The notes: generated by a model not told the origin, from the sequence alone. A stretch of 64,000 bases of DNA from Rhodococcus pseudokoreensis (GCF_017068395.1 NZ_CP070619.1:8308001-8372000); one strand, 5' to 3'; shown: positions 1 through 9,883, numbered from the stretch's first letter. Program-made: numbers and translations.

Positions 1-1
1 G

Positions 2-934
2 CAGCAACCCCTCAATGCGGTGCTACTGGTCGGGGCGGTCGCGTTGGCGGTGGCGATCGGGGTCAAGGCGATCGACCCGACCGGACCCACCTCCCAGTGG
101 TGGATCGTGGGGGTGCTGGTGTTGGCGGCGGTGCTCGGGTTGATGGTGGTGCTGCCGATCGGCGGCGCCGACATGCCCGTCGTCATCTCGCTGCTGAACG
201 CGCTGACCGGTCTGTCCGCGGCGGCGGCGGGTCTGGCGCTGAATAATCAGGCGATGATCGTGGCCGGCATGATCGTCGGGGCGTCGGGTTCGATCCTGAC
301 GAACCTGATGGCGAAGGCGATGAACCGGTCCATCCCGGCGATCGTGGCCGGCGGGTTCGGTGGCGGCGGCGCGGCGGCGGCGGTCGGGGACGGTACCGCG
401 AAGACGGCGAAGGCCACCTCGGCGGCGGACGCGGCGATTCAGATGGCGTACGCGAACCAGGTCATCGTGGTCCCGGGTTACGGGTTGGCGGTGGCGCAGG
501 CCCAGCACGCGGTCAAGGACATGGCCAAGCTGCTCGAGGCGAAGGGTGTGGAGGTCAAGTACGCGATCCACCCGGTCGCGGGCCGGATGCCCGGGCACAT
601 GAATGTGCTGTTGGCGGAGGCGGACGTCGAGTACGACGCGATGAAGGAAATGGACGACATCAACGATGAGTTCTCGCGGACCGATGTCACCCTGGTGATC
701 GGGGCGAACGATGTCACCAACCCGGCCGCGCGGAATGATCCGTCGTCGCCGATCCACGGGATGCCGATTTTGAATGTGGATCAGTCGAAGTCGGTGATCG
801 TGCTGAAGCGGTCGATGAATTCCGGGTTCGCGGGCATCGACAACCCGCTGTTCTTCGCGGACACCACCTCGATGCTGTTCGGGGACGCGAAGAAGTCGGT
901 TTCCGAGGTCACCGAGGAACTCAAGGCCCTGTAG
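2..934 (+). CDS. pntB: NAD(P) transhydrogenase subunit beta (partial, 5' end outside window)
   Basis: This is the membrane and NADP(H)-binding subunit of the proton-translocating transhydrogenase, which reduces NADP+ with NADH at the expense of proton-motive force. The reading frame is open to the left edge, so the gene starts outside the window; about 310 residues are visible of roughly 470 usual for PntB. Several hydrophobic segments come first (the domain II helices). The soluble NADP-binding domain III follows, with the VVPGYGLAVAQAQ nucleotide fingerprint, AGRMPGHMNVLLAEA, IGANDVTNPAA and KRSMNSGFAGIDNPLF. The pntA partner is presumably upstream. An internal GTG at 20 is a codon of the longer frame, not a start. 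Confidence 0.95.
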   Translation, partial: QQPLNAVLLVGAVALAVAIGVKAIDPTGPTSQWWIVGVLVLAAVLGLMVVLPIGGADMPVVISLLNALTGLSAAAAGLALNNQAMIVAGMIVGASGSILTNLMAKAMNRSIPAIVAGGFGGGGAAAAVGDGTAKTAKATSAADAAIQMAYANQVIVVPGYGLAVAQAQHAVKDMAKLLEAKGVEVKYAIHPVAGRMPGHMNVLLAEADVEYDAMKEMDDINDEFSRTDVTLVIGANDVTNPAARNDPSSPIHGMPILNVDQSKSVIVLKRSMNSGFAGIDNPLFFADTTSMLFGDAKKSVSEVTEELKAL

Positions 935-944
935 GCCCTCCGGG

Positions 945-990
945 CCCGTGCGTGGTCGGCGAGTGCAGAGACTCGTTAACCACGCACGGG
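945..990 (+). terminator. hairpin terminator after pntB
   Basis: A 12-bp perfect inverted repeat (CCCGTGCGTGGT / ACCACGCACGGG) lies 10 bases after the pntB stop. The loop holds a nested GAGT/ACTC pairing. There is no U-tract, as is common in actinobacteria. A small GGCGG/CCGCC hairpin follows at 992-1003. Confidence 0.7.
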
Positions 991-1032
991 CGGCGGAGCC
1001 GCCTACTCTCGTCAACACCCTCAGGAGCTACC

Positions 1033-2061
1033 GTGTTTCCACTCGAACCCTCAGCACCGGTGAAGGCTGCTGATTGGATGTTCACCCTCGGTGTGGCCGT
1101 GACCGGACCGCTTCGCTTCGATCGGATCGGCCTCGGGCAATCGAACCTCACCTATCTGGTTCGCGATCAAGCCGAACGGAAATGGGTGCTGCGCCGACCG
1201 CCGCTCGGACAGCTGCTTGCGTCCGCGCACGATGTGGTGCGAGAAGCAAGGATCTTGTCCGCGCTCGAGGCAACCGAGGTCCCGGTTCCGCGAATCCTGG
1301 GCGTCACGGCGGATGCAGCTGTCACCGACGTGCCGCTGGTGTTGATGGAGTTCGTCGACGGCCTGGTGGTTGACCGCATGCCCATCGCAGACGAACTGGC
1401 ACCGCGCCTGCGCCGCGACATCGGACGATCGCTACCGCGAACCTTGGCGAAGATCCATGCGGTGGACCTGAAGTCCGTCGGTTTGCTCGATTTGGCAAGC
1501 CAGCACTCGTACGCGCAACGCCAACTCAGGCGGTGGAGTATGCAGTGGGAGAAGTCGAAGACTCGGGAACTGCCTGCGCTCGACAGCCTCACCAGACGCC
1601 TGTCCGCAGCAGTTCCCTCGCAACGCGAGTTGACATTGGTGCACGGCGATTTCCATTTGCGCAATGTCATCACCTCATACGAGAACGGCGAGGTGATCGC
1701 CGCGCTCGACTGGGAGCTCGCGACACTGGGCGACCCGCTCGCAGACATGGGCACCGTGCTCGCCTATTGGCCGGAGCGGGGAGAGGCGATGGGTAGCGAC
1801 TTCGCAGCCTCCACACTCGACGGATTCCCGTGCCGCGACGAGCTCGCCCAGATTTACCTGACCGAGACGGGCAGAGATCCGGCGGCACTGAAATTCTGGC
1901 ATGCCCTGGGATTGTGGAAGATCGCCGTCATCGCAGAGGGAGTGCGCAAACGCGCGATCGACGAGCCCCAGAACAGGGCTACCGCGGGAACTCCCACGGC
2001 GGCACGGGTCAGCGCTCTCGTCGACAAGGCCCACGAGATCGCCGATGACGCCGGCATGTGA
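1033..2061 (+). CDS. APH-family phosphotransferase (ACAD10/11 N-domain type)
   Basis: An aminoglycoside-phosphotransferase-fold protein of 342 aa, of the group found next to acyl-CoA metabolism genes. The Brenner-type catalytic loop HGDFHLRN is near residue 204, followed by the metal-binding DWELATLGDPLADMG segment. The GTG at 1033 is chosen because AGGAG ends 5 nt before it; the frame stays open further upstream only into the terminator. In related human ACAD10/11 proteins this fold phosphorylates 4-hydroxyacyl-CoA so that the hydroxyl can be eliminated. A similar role here is inferred from the thiolase, SDR and FadB-like genes directly downstream on the same strand. It is the first gene of the operon; 55 bases separate it from the thiolase. 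Confidence 0.8.
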   Translation: MFPLEPSAPVKAADWMFTLGVAVTGPLRFDRIGLGQSNLTYLVRDQAERKWVLRRPPLGQLLASAHDVVREARILSALEATEVPVPRILGVTADAAVTDVPLVLMEFVDGLVVDRMPIADELAPRLRRDIGRSLPRTLAKIHAVDLKSVGLLDLASQHSYAQRQLRRWSMQWEKSKTRELPALDSLTRRLSAAVPSQRELTLVHGDFHLRNVITSYENGEVIAALDWELATLGDPLADMGTVLAYWPERGEAMGSDFAASTLDGFPCRDELAQIYLTETGRDPAALKFWHALGLWKIAVIAEGVRKRAIDEPQNRATAGTPTAARVSALVDKAHEIADDAGM

Positions 2062-2116
2062 GACGTAGGCGAAGCGGGCAAAGAATCGACCATGATGAAG
2101 AAAGTGAACTAGCACC

Positions 2117-3316
2117 ATGAGGGAAGCAGTCATCGTCTCCACGGCACGCACGCCGATCGGCAAGGCGTACCGCGGGGCATTCAACGACACCCAAGCGCAG
2201 GAACTCGCCGCTCACGCCTTGTCGCACGCTGTCCAGCGCGCGGGAATCGACGGCGGCGAAGTCGAGGACGTGATCCTCGGTTGCGCGCTCCAGGAAGGCA
2301 CTGCGGGTGGCAACATCGCCCGCCAGGCCGTGATTCGCGCCGGGCTACCGGACTCGGTACCGGGGATGACGATAGACCGGAGGTGCTCATCGGGACTGAT
2401 GGCGATCGCTACCGCCGCAAAACAAATCATCACCGATGGCATGCAGGTGACGGTCGGCGGTGGGGTGGAATCGATCTCGCTGGTTCAGAACGACCACATG
2501 AACCGGCACCGCGCGGCGGATCCGTGGCTCACCGAGCACAAGCCCGACTTCTACATGCCGATGTTGCAGACGGCGGAGATCGTCGCGGAGCGGTACGGCG
2601 TCAGCAGAGACCGTCAGGATGAGTACGCATTGACGTCCCAACGGCGCACTGCCGCAGCACAGGACGGCGGGCGATTCGACGAGGAGATCGTCGCGATGCC
2701 GAGCGTCAAGACCCTCACCGACAAAGCCACCGGCGCCGTGCGCTCCGAGGAGGTGAACCTCACGCACGACGAAGGAAACAGAGTGTCAACCACTCTCGAC
2801 GGGTTGTCCGGCCTGCGCACGGTATTGCCCGACGGGCAGGTGACGAAGCAATCGACCGTCACCGCGGGTAACTCGTCGCAGCTCTCCGATGGCGCGTCGG
2901 CGTCGGTGCTCATGGAAGCGGGAGAGGCGGAGCGGCGTGGCCTGACACCGCTCGGGCTTTACCGGGGTATCGCGGTGGCCGGCTGCGGGCCCGACGAGAT
3001 GGGTATCGGCCCGGTGTTCGCGATCCCGAAACTCCTCGGGAACCACAATCTCACCGTCGACGACATCGGCCTGTGGGAGCTGAACGAGGCGTTCGCATCC
3101 CAGGCCGTGCATTGCCGCGACGAACTCGGAATCGACCCCGACCGCTTCAACGTCGACGGCGGCGGAATCTCGGTCGGACACCCGTACGGCATGACAGGGG
3201 CGCGCCTTGTCGGCCATGCTCTCATCGAGGGCAAACGTCGCGGAGTGCGGTATGTCGTGGTCACGATGTGCGTCGCCGCAGGGATGGGCGTAGCCGGACT
3301 GTTCGAGGTTCTGTGA
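2117..3316 (+). CDS. acetyl-CoA acyltransferase (thiolase)
   Basis: A 399-aa thiolase, the usual family length. The nucleophilic cysteine is C90 in DRRCSSG, the catalytic histidine is H355 in [15 protein letters not shown], and the second cysteine is C385 in TMCVAAGMG. It would cleave 3-ketoacyl-CoA with CoA in the last step of a beta-oxidation spiral. The C-terminal cysteine loop is CVAAGMG rather than the more usual C-x-G-x-G, a minor divergence. The stop codon overlaps the next ATG by one base (TGATG), so translation is probably coupled to the SDR. Confidence 0.9.
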   Translation: MREAVIVSTARTPIGKAYRGAFNDTQAQELAAHALSHAVQRAGIDGGEVEDVILGCALQEGTAGGNIARQAVIRAGLPDSVPGMTIDRRCSSGLMAIATAAKQIITDGMQVTVGGGVESISLVQNDHMNRHRAADPWLTEHKPDFYMPMLQTAEIVAERYGVSRDRQDEYALTSQRRTAAAQDGGRFDEEIVAMPSVKTLTDKATGAVRSEEVNLTHDEGNRVSTTLDGLSGLRTVLPDGQVTKQSTVTAGNSSQLSDGASASVLMEAGEAERRGLTPLGLYRGIAVAGCGPDEMGIGPVFAIPKLLGNHNLTVDDIGLWELNEAFASQAVHCRDELGIDPDRFNVDGGGISVGHPYGMTGARLVGHALIEGKRRGVRYVVVTMCVAAGMGVAGLFEVL

Positions 3317-4092
3317 TGCGGGGCCTGTTCGACGTCGCCGGCAAGAACGTGCTGGTCACGGGTGGTTCCCGTGGCATCGGTCTGATGATCGCCCGGGGAT
3401 TCGTCGAGGCCGGGGCAACCGTGATCATCTCCTCTCGCAAGGCCGATGTCTGTAAGGAGGCGGAGACGGAGCTGTCCCGGTTCGGGACGTGCATCGCCCA
3501 CGCCGCCGACCTCGCCACCGACGAAGGAATCGACAGTCTTGCCGACGGGACGGCACAGATCGCACCATCACTCGACGTGCTCGTCAACAATGCGGGAGCC
3601 ACATGGGGGGCACCGATCGGCGAGTTCCCCGGTGGCGGATTCGACAAGGTCATGGGCGTCAACGTGAAGGCGGTCTTCCTGCTCACCCAGAAACTGCTGC
3701 CCCAGCTCCGAGTCGCCGCGAGCGCCGAAGACCCCGCGCGGGTGATCAATATCGGTTCGATCGACGGACTCCGCGTATCGAGTGCCGACAATTTCTCCTA
3801 TGCCGCGAGCAAGGCCGCGGTCCACATGCTGACCAGGCAGACGGCCGCAGCCCTCGCGGCCGAGCACATCACCGTCAATGCCATTGCCCCGGGACTCTTT
3901 CCGACGAAGATGATGGCGCACGCGTTGGACGACGACGCGGCACGCCGGCGGATGACGGACAAAGTGCCGCTACACCGGACGGGCACACCGGAAGATATCG
4001 CGGGCACGGCGCTCTTCCTGTCGTCGCGGGCGGGTGCATACCTGACCGGCGCGGTGATCCCTGTCGACGGTGGCGTCAGCGTAGCGAAATGA
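3316..4092 (+). CDS. SDR family oxidoreductase
   Basis: A 258-aa classical short-chain dehydrogenase/reductase. It has the cofactor motif TGGSRGIG near residue 15, the structural NNAG motif, catalytic Ser in INIGSIDG, and Y-x-x-x-K in SYAASKAA, ending with the usual PVDGGVS tail. The ATG overlaps the thiolase stop, and its own stop overlaps an alternative ATG of the next gene. In this operon it may oxidise or reduce a hydroxy/keto-acyl intermediate. No residue shows the substrate. Confidence 0.9.
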   Translation: MRGLFDVAGKNVLVTGGSRGIGLMIARGFVEAGATVIISSRKADVCKEAETELSRFGTCIAHAADLATDEGIDSLADGTAQIAPSLDVLVNNAGATWGAPIGEFPGGGFDKVMGVNVKAVFLLTQKLLPQLRVAASAEDPARVINIGSIDGLRVSSADNFSYAASKAAVHMLTRQTAAALAAEHITVNAIAPGLFPTKMMAHALDDDAARRRMTDKVPLHRTGTPEDIAGTALFLSSRAGAYLTGAVIPVDGGVSVAK

Positions 4093-4127
4093 ACGCTTCC
4101 ATCACACCAGCTCAGAAAGAAGCCACC

Positions 4128-6200
4128 ATGCCAACCCAGTACAGCGTCGCGGGCAACGTCGCGACGATTCGCCTCGACAATTCTCCCGTCAACGGACTGG
4201 GGCACTCCACCCGCGTCGGGATCCTGGCAGACCTGCGCCGCGCTCTCGAGTCACCCGAGGTGGACGCCGTCGTCCTCACTGGAAGGGGAGAATTCTTCTC
4301 CGCCGGCGCCGACATCACCGAATTCGGAACACCGAATGCCGCCGCGGAACCGTCCTTGCAGACCGTGATCGACGCATTCGACGCCGCCGACAAGCCGGTG
4401 ATCGCCGCGATCGACGGCATCTGTTTCGGAGGCGGCCTCGAACTGGCACTCGGTGCGCACTTCCGTGTGGCCACCGCCGACAGCCGGATAGCGCTACCTG
4501 AGGTGACGCTCGGACTGGTGCCCGGTGCGGGCGGCACGCAGCGTCTACCGCGGGTCGTCGATCTCGAGACCGCGATCGACATGATCGTCCACGGAAATCC
4601 GCAGACGGTCCGTCGTCTTGCCGACCTGCCCGGGCAACGCCTGCTCGACCTCGTCGTCGACGATGATGCGGTCGGCGCGGCATCGCAGTTTGCTCGGCAG
4701 GTCACGGGGGTGCAGCACTTGCCGCGTATCCGCGATCTCGCTGCCCCGGACAATGGCGCCGTGACGGAGGCGGCGCGTAAACAGCTTCATCAGCGGAGCC
4801 GCGGTTCGCTCGCTCCGCTCGCCGCCCTGGACCTCCTCGAGAAGGCCACCACCCTGCCCTTCGCGGAGGGGCTGGACACCGAACGCCGCACCTTCGCCGC
4901 TCTGGTCGCCGGGGAGCAATCGGCGGCGCTCCGACACGCCTTCTTCGCCGAACGAGCAGCACGCACGATCCCCGGTCTGCCCCGGGGGATCCGCTCCCGC
5001 GTAGTCGAGACGGTGGGGGTGATCGGAGCGGGGACGATGGGCGGCGGCATCGCCATGAACTTCCTCGACGCCGGGATCCCCGTCACGCTCGTCGAATCGA
5101 AGTCCGAATCACTCGACCGGGGAATCCAGGTCATCCGGCGGAACTACCAACTGCAGGTCGACAAGGGAAAACTTGACGCCGCCGCGCTGCAACAACGGAT
5201 GGACCTGTTGACGCCCACGCTCGACTACGTGGATATAGCCGACTGCGATCTCGTCATCGAGGCAGTGTTCGAGGACATGGACGTAAAGAGAGACGTCTTC
5301 GCCGCCGTCGACGCGACCGCGAAGCCAGGTGCGATCCTCGCCTCGAACACGTCGACCCTCGATATCGACGCGATCGCGGCGATCACGTCACGGCCGGGCG
5401 ACGTCGTCGGCATGCATTTCTTCAGCCCCGCAAACGTGATGACGTTGCTGGAAGTCGTCCGTGGCAAAGAGACCACCGACGACGTGTTGGTCGCCGCGAT
5501 GGAGACCGGACGCCGGGTGGGCAAGATCGGTGTGGTCTCCGGGGTGTGCGACGGGTTCATCGGGAACCGGATGCTCGCCAGATACCAGGCCGCCGCCAAA
5601 GTGGTGCTCAACGCCGGTGCGACGCCCGCGCAGATCGATGACGCGATCGAGAACTTCGGCCTCGCGATGGGGCCGTTCCGGATGGCCGATCTTGCAGGCA
5701 ACGACATCGGTTGGGCGATCCGCAAGCGTCGCTACGCCGAGCAACCGGAATCTCCCCGTGACGCGATCAGCGACGCTCTCTGCGAGCTGGGTCGATTCGG
5801 GCAGAAGACCGGAGGTGGATGGTACGACTACGAGGCCGGAAGCCGGGTCGCGCTGCCCAGCCCGACGGTCGATTCGCTGCTGGCATCCTTCCGCGCATCG
5901 CGGGATACTGCGCTCCAGACCTTCGAGCCGGACGAGATCGTGCAACGACTGATCTTCGCCCTGGTGGACGAGGGCGCGAGGATTCTCGAGGAGGGGATCG
6001 CCTCGCGCGCGTCCGACATCGACGTGGTGTACATGTCCGGATACGGGTTCCCGCGCCACCGCGGTGGGCCGATGTTCTACGCAGACACCGTCGGACTGGA
6101 CACCGTACTGACAGCGCTTCGCCGCGTCGCCCCTCCGGGCTGGGAACCGGCATCGCTGTTGGTGCGATTGGCACGTGAGGGCGGGACCTTCAGCCGCTGA
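4128..6200 (+). CDS. fadB: bifunctional enoyl-CoA hydratase / 3-hydroxyacyl-CoA dehydrogenase
   Basis: A 690-aa two-enzyme protein of the second and third beta-oxidation steps. The N-terminal crotonase domain (about residues 1-200) has an oxyanion-hole segment FSAGADITEF and GGGLELALGAHFRVA, and the GLVPGAGGTQRLPR motif. The NAD-binding dehydrogenase domain starts near residue 295 with VGVIGAGTMGGGIA and contains the catalytic region GMHFFSPANVM. Two C-terminal 3HCDH repeats follow. The ATG at 4128 is chosen because the protein then begins like its relatives; an in-frame ATG at 4089 overlaps the SDR stop and would add 13 residues. The length fits the stand-alone FadB/PaaZ-like alpha subunits. 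Confidence 0.9.
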   Translation: MPTQYSVAGNVATIRLDNSPVNGLGHSTRVGILADLRRALESPEVDAVVLTGRGEFFSAGADITEFGTPNAAAEPSLQTVIDAFDAADKPVIAAIDGICFGGGLELALGAHFRVATADSRIALPEVTLGLVPGAGGTQRLPRVVDLETAIDMIVHGNPQTVRRLADLPGQRLLDLVVDDDAVGAASQFARQVTGVQHLPRIRDLAAPDNGAVTEAARKQLHQRSRGSLAPLAALDLLEKATTLPFAEGLDTERRTFAALVAGEQSAALRHAFFAERAARTIPGLPRGIRSRVVETVGVIGAGTMGGGIAMNFLDAGIPVTLVESKSESLDRGIQVIRRNYQLQVDKGKLDAAALQQRMDLLTPTLDYVDIADCDLVIEAVFEDMDVKRDVFAAVDATAKPGAILASNTSTLDIDAIAAITSRPGDVVGMHFFSPANVMTLLEVVRGKETTDDVLVAAMETGRRVGKIGVVSGVCDGFIGNRMLARYQAAAKVVLNAGATPAQIDDAIENFGLAMGPFRMADLAGNDIGWAIRKRRYAEQPESPRDAISDALCELGRFGQKTGGGWYDYEAGSRVALPSPTVDSLLASFRASRDTALQTFEPDEIVQRLIFALVDEGARILEEGIASRASDIDVVYMSGYGFPRHRGGPMFYADTVGLDTVLTALRRVAPPGWEPASLLVRLAREGGTFSR

Positions 6201-6245
6201 GTTGTTCGAGGCCGGGGCAGGGCGGGAGAATCCTACCGCCGACGC

Positions 6246-7373
6246 TCACCGCAGTTCCCGCGCGATCGCTCGGGCCGCGCGGCGAGCCTGCTTCGCCGCG
6301 AACCCGATCTGCGACGGCCTGGGCACGAACCCGATGAAACGCAACCTCTCGGCGGCCGGCTTTTCACCGGTCGTGTGCGGCCAACCTCGCTCGTCCAGTA
6401 CGCCGAGGTGCCCGACCAGCTTTTCGAGTTCTTGGCGGAACCCCGTCGCGCAGACCATCGCCTCCGGGTCGATTCGCATCCCGTCCACCAGCCACACGCT
6501 GTCCGCGTCGAGTGACTCGACTCCGCGAACGACCTCGATGGACCTGTCTCGGATCGCGGCGATGAGCTCCTTGTCGACGATCGCCGGTGCCACGCCGAGG
6601 CGGGCGCTGCGGGCGAAGATCCCCTCGTCGGGGATCGGTAATCCGAACTCGCGCAGGTCGCCGATGCTCCTCTCCCGGCCGAACCGAGCGATTGCGTCCG
6701 CGATAGGGACCGGGGCATGGTAGAGCGGCGTTGCGATGAAGTCTCCCGGTATGCCACCAGGTCCCTGGCGGAGCATGATGTTCGGCGGCGTGCGAGCCGA
6801 AAGCCAGACCTTTGCCGTGCCTCCGGTGGCGAGGTCGTAGGCAATTTCCATGCCCGAGCAGCCCGCTCCCACCACGAGGACCCGTTTCCCGTTGTACGGC
6901 GAGGGATTCCGGTACTGCGAGGAATGAACCAGTGCACCCCGCCAATCCCCGCGTCCGGGCCAGTCCGGGACGAAGGGCGCATGATCGAAGCCGGTCGCGA
7001 CCACCACCTCGGCAGCGTCGACCGAACCGGCAGCGGTGGTCAACCGCCAGTGCCCGTTCGTTCGGTCGAGCCGTTCCACCGGGCAGCCCAGGCGCAGCTC
7101 TATCCCGTCCGCGCGTGCGTGCCGCTCGAGATGTTCGATCACCTGTTCCCGCGTGGGAAAGGTCGGTGTGCCCTGCTTGTAGGGGCGGTTCGGCAGGTGG
7201 GAGAATTGCCTGCCGGTGTTCAGTCGCAGCCGGTCATAACGAGAGTGCCACGACGAACCGACGTGGTCGGCTCGGTCGATCAGCAACGGGTTGATGCCAC
7301 GGTCGGCGAGGGCCACCGCCGCCGCGACCCCGGAGGTGCCGGCACCGACGATTGCGACTTGATGCTCGCTCAT
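6246..7373 (-). CDS. flavin-containing monooxygenase (FMO-type)
   Basis: A 375-aa single-component FAD/NADPH monooxygenase. FAD is bound at VAIVGAGTSGVAAA at the N-terminus and NADPH at VLVVGAGCSGMEIA near residue 170. Between them lies an FMO-type fingerprint (G-ALV-H-SSQ-Y) in which the His is present. The C-terminal ATGFRQEL motif is also typical. Such enzymes oxygenate soft nucleophiles or ketones; the substrate is not visible. It follows the O-methyltransferase by 27 bases and is probably co-transcribed with it. It converges on the beta-oxidation operon with a 45-base gap. Confidence 0.87.
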   Translation of the reverse strand: MSEHQVAIVGAGTSGVAAAVALADRGINPLLIDRADHVGSSWHSRYDRLRLNTGRQFSHLPNRPYKQGTPTFPTREQVIEHLERHARADGIELRLGCPVERLDRTNGHWRLTTAAGSVDAAEVVVATGFDHAPFVPDWPGRGDWRGALVHSSQYRNPSPYNGKRVLVVGAGCSGMEIAYDLATGGTAKVWLSARTPPNIMLRQGPGGIPGDFIATPLYHAPVPIADAIARFGRERSIGDLREFGLPIPDEGIFARSARLGVAPAIVDKELIAAIRDRSIEVVRGVESLDADSVWLVDGMRIDPEAMVCATGFRQELEKLVGHLGVLDERGWPHTTGEKPAAERLRFIGFVPRPSQIGFAAKQARRAARAIARELR

Positions 7374-7400
7374 CGTGTGCTCCTTGGGTGTTGTCTTGTT

Positions 7401-8414
7401 TCATGCGGTTTCGGCGACAATGACGCTCATCGTGCCGGTGAGCGAGCGATGGTCGCGGTAACGCCAGCCAGTGTCCTGCAGCCAGGCGATGCCTTCGTCG
7501 ACGCTGTAGACGTCGCCGTGTTCGAGGTGGACCGCGAATTCGCCCGCCATCAGGGCGGCCGCGACCGGCTGGGTGTGGGTGGGGTCGGTCCAGAAGTCGG
7601 CAATCAGCAGCGTGGCGCCGGGTGCGGCGACGTCGCGAATGCGGTGTAGCAGAGCACGATTCTGCTCCGGTGACCAGTAATGCGCCAGGTTCGCGACCAG
7701 GAAGGCGTCGTATCCGGCGGGCAGCGGGTCGGCCCCTGCGTCGCCGGCGCATACGTCGATTCGCCCCTCCAGCCCGACCGACGCGATGCGGTCCTGCGCG
7801 GTCTGGGCAACCGCCGGCAGCTCGAACACGGTCGCGCTCAGTTGCGGGCAGTGGCGCGCCACCGCGATGCACCAGGAGCCGGTGCCGCCGCCGATGTCGA
7901 GGAGTCGACGATTGCCGGACAGATCGACCGTGTCCGGCAGGGCGAGCGAGGGGCCGGCCGAAAACGCCTCGATACCGATCGAGGCGATGGGTTGCAGGGC
8001 GGCGTCGAGGTCGAAGATCTGGTGTTTCGGCCCGCGGGCTAGTGCGTCGGCCAGGCCTTCCCACGCCGGGAAGCTGATCTTGTCCCAGAACCGCAGCAGC
8101 GGACGCAGGTCGGCGGGCGATCCGCCGGCGAGGAACGCGGCCGCCGTCTCGGTATTGACATACTGTTCGCCTCGGCGTTCGAGCATACCCAGCGCGACCA
8201 TGGCGTCGGCGCTGATCCGGGCGGCTCGGGCAGTAAGCCCGGTGCGGGCGGCCAGGCCATGCAGGTCGGTGGGGCCCTCGCCCAACGCCTCGAACAAACC
8301 GAGTTCGCTGGCGGCGAAGAGGTGTTTGGCGGCCATGAACCCGGACGCCAGCTGCATGATCGGCTCCGGGTTAGGCAGGTCGGTTTCGGCGGAGGTATGG
8401 GCTGTCATCGTCAT
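7401..8414 (-). CDS. class I SAM-dependent O-methyltransferase
   Basis: A 337-aa protein with the architecture of small-molecule O-methyltransferases: an N-terminal winged-helix dimerisation domain (about residues 20-110) followed by a Rossmann methyltransferase domain with the SAM motif LLDIGGGTGSWC near residue 170. Families like this methylate phenolic or polyketide hydroxyls. Its neighbour is a flavin monooxygenase, so the pair could tailor one small molecule. It is divergent from the LuxR gene at 8522, and the 107-base gap between them carries a candidate operator. Confidence 0.85.
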   Translation of the reverse strand: MTMTAHTSAETDLPNPEPIMQLASGFMAAKHLFAASELGLFEALGEGPTDLHGLAARTGLTARAARISADAMVALGMLERRGEQYVNTETAAAFLAGGSPADLRPLLRFWDKISFPAWEGLADALARGPKHQIFDLDAALQPIASIGIEAFSAGPSLALPDTVDLSGNRRLLDIGGGTGSWCIAVARHCPQLSATVFELPAVAQTAQDRIASVGLEGRIDVCAGDAGADPLPAGYDAFLVANLAHYWSPEQNRALLHRIRDVAAPGATLLIADFWTDPTHTQPVAAALMAGEFAVHLEHGDVYSVDEGIAWLQDTGWRYRDHRSLTGTMSVIVAETA

Positions 8415-8459
8415 GAAACCAGCGTCGTTGTTGTCGGTTCTGCGTCATATCCCTGAATC

Positions 8460-8515
8460 CTGGGGAATTCACCCAGATTTCTGGGGTAGGCAGCCCTAAC
8501 CTGCTGCGATACACT
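8460..8515 (+). promoter_or_regulatory. divergent promoter region with candidate operator and leaderless -10 box
   Basis: CTGGG-N7-CCCAG (8460-8476) is an inverted repeat, and CTGGGG recurs at 8481. TACACT at 8510-8515 fits an actinobacterial -10 and lies 6 nt before the ATG at 8522, so the LuxR-type gene is probably transcribed without a leader. The inverted repeat would suit autoregulation or control of the methyltransferase pair. This is inference. Confidence 0.5.
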
Positions 8516-8521
8516 TCGGAC

Positions 8522-9646
8522 ATGGCGCAGAGCTTGCTGCCACGCGTCCGCGATCAAATCTCGCGTGCCGTCGCCGACCAGCTGGACTGGGTGGGGTACA
8601 GCGCGCGAATGAGCGAGGCCCTGCGCACGGTGATCCCACATGACCGCTGCTGCTGGCACACCGTCGACCCGGGCACCATCCTGTTCACCGGCAGCGTGAA
8701 CCGGAACGTTGGGTGTTCCGGATCCTGGTTGGCGCACTACGAATACGAGGTCGAGGACGTCGACAAGTGGGCGTTTCTTGCGCACAGTGGCCGCCTGGCG
8801 GGTGCACTGAGTCTGGATACCCACGGAGATTTGTCCCGCAGTGCACGGCACCGTTCGCACGAGGCGTACGGAATCGGCGACGAGCTGCGGGTCTCCCTGG
8901 TGTCGGACGGGGTCTATTGGGGTGCAGCGGCATTCCTGCGCGATGCGGGCGCGCCGTGGTACACCGCCGAGCACGTCCGCGCAATCGCCGCGCTGGCGCC
9001 CGCGCTCGCTACCGGTCTGCGGCGTTCGATGCTCCACGAGGTCGAGGTCGCCGTGACGACCGTGGACTACGGCCCCGGCGTGGTGGTCTTCGACGCCGCG
9101 GGCGACCCGGAATCGGTCTCACCCGCCGCGGAACGCTGGATCGACGAAATTGTCGAGGTCCCGGCGCCGTCGACGCCGTTCGAATCGAAGGTCGTGCAGG
9201 CCATCGCGGCCCGGGCGCGGGCGATCGAACCGGGCACCGATCCGCTGGAACTTGCCGCGCGCTCGCGGGTACGCACGCGATCCGGCGCCTGGCTGTTGCT
9301 GTACGGGACCAGGCTTTCCGGCGTCGAAGACGGACGCACCGCCGTCATCATCCAACCCGCGACGCCGCATGAGATCGCGCCCGTCATTGCCATGGCCTAC
9401 GGACTGTCCCAACGCGAATGCCATCTCACTGCGCTGTGCGTCCAAGGGCGATCGACAAGGGAGATGGCGCACGCAATGTCGTTATCCGTCTATACAATTC
9501 AAGACCACATGAAGTCGATCTTCGACAAAACCGGGGTGCGCAGCCGCGGGGAACTGGTGGGGCAGATATTCCTCGAGCACTACGCGCCACGCTGGGAGCT
9601 TGCGGCATCCCCGCCATCCGGATGGTGGGCGAAGGGCATCAACTGA
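8522..9646 (+). CDS. LuxR-family transcriptional regulator with GAF-like sensor region
   Basis: A 374-aa regulator. About residues 25-190 look like a GAF-type ligand-binding region (PHDRCCWHTVDPGT near the start). The C-terminal 65 or so residues form a LuxR HTH with GLSQRECHLTALCVQGRSTREMA-like spacing and recognition helix SLSVYTIQDHMKSIFDKTG. There is no receiver domain. It is transcribed away from the methyltransferase-monooxygenase pair, which it probably controls. The start is the ATG directly after the -10 box; no Shine-Dalgarno is visible. Confidence 0.85.
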   Translation: MAQSLLPRVRDQISRAVADQLDWVGYSARMSEALRTVIPHDRCCWHTVDPGTILFTGSVNRNVGCSGSWLAHYEYEVEDVDKWAFLAHSGRLAGALSLDTHGDLSRSARHRSHEAYGIGDELRVSLVSDGVYWGAAAFLRDAGAPWYTAEHVRAIAALAPALATGLRRSMLHEVEVAVTTVDYGPGVVVFDAAGDPESVSPAAERWIDEIVEVPAPSTPFESKVVQAIAARARAIEPGTDPLELAARSRVRTRSGAWLLLYGTRLSGVEDGRTAVIIQPATPHEIAPVIAMAYGLSQRECHLTALCVQGRSTREMAHAMSLSVYTIQDHMKSIFDKTGVRSRGELVGQIFLEHYAPRWELAASPPSGWWAKGIN

Positions 9647-9659
9647 ATTCGCCGAACTC

Positions 9660-9857
9660 TCAGCTGTCCGTATCCGCTTCACGGCCAATGGCGCGCCAAC
9701 CAAGAAGGTTCACCGCCCGAACCATCTCTCCTTCCACGATGCTGGCGTTCACCGCCAGTTTGCCGTCGACCAGGAAGGTGCCCCTTGCACATTCTGTCGC
9801 CGCCGCAGCGAACGGAGGTGGCCCCGATTCCCTCCGTTCGTCCTCACCGTGGGGCAT
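9660..9857 (-). CDS. small hypothetical protein
   Basis: A possible 65-aa protein I do not recognise. The ATG has a good ribosome binding site (GAGGGG 8 nt upstream), and the frame starts 27 bases after the TetR gene on the same strand. The translated product has no membrane segment or clear motif. It could also be a gene remnant. Confidence 0.35.
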   Translation of the reverse strand: MPHGEDERRESGPPPFAAAATECARGTFLVDGKLAVNASIVEGEMVRAVNLLGWRAIGREADTDS

Positions 9858-9883
9858 GGTGAGTTCCCCTCGGAGCGATAGCG

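Noticed and set aside
23..1018. 331-aa antisense frame over pntB
   Set aside because: Arg/His-rich composition typical of a shadow frame; pntB is unmistakable on the other strand.
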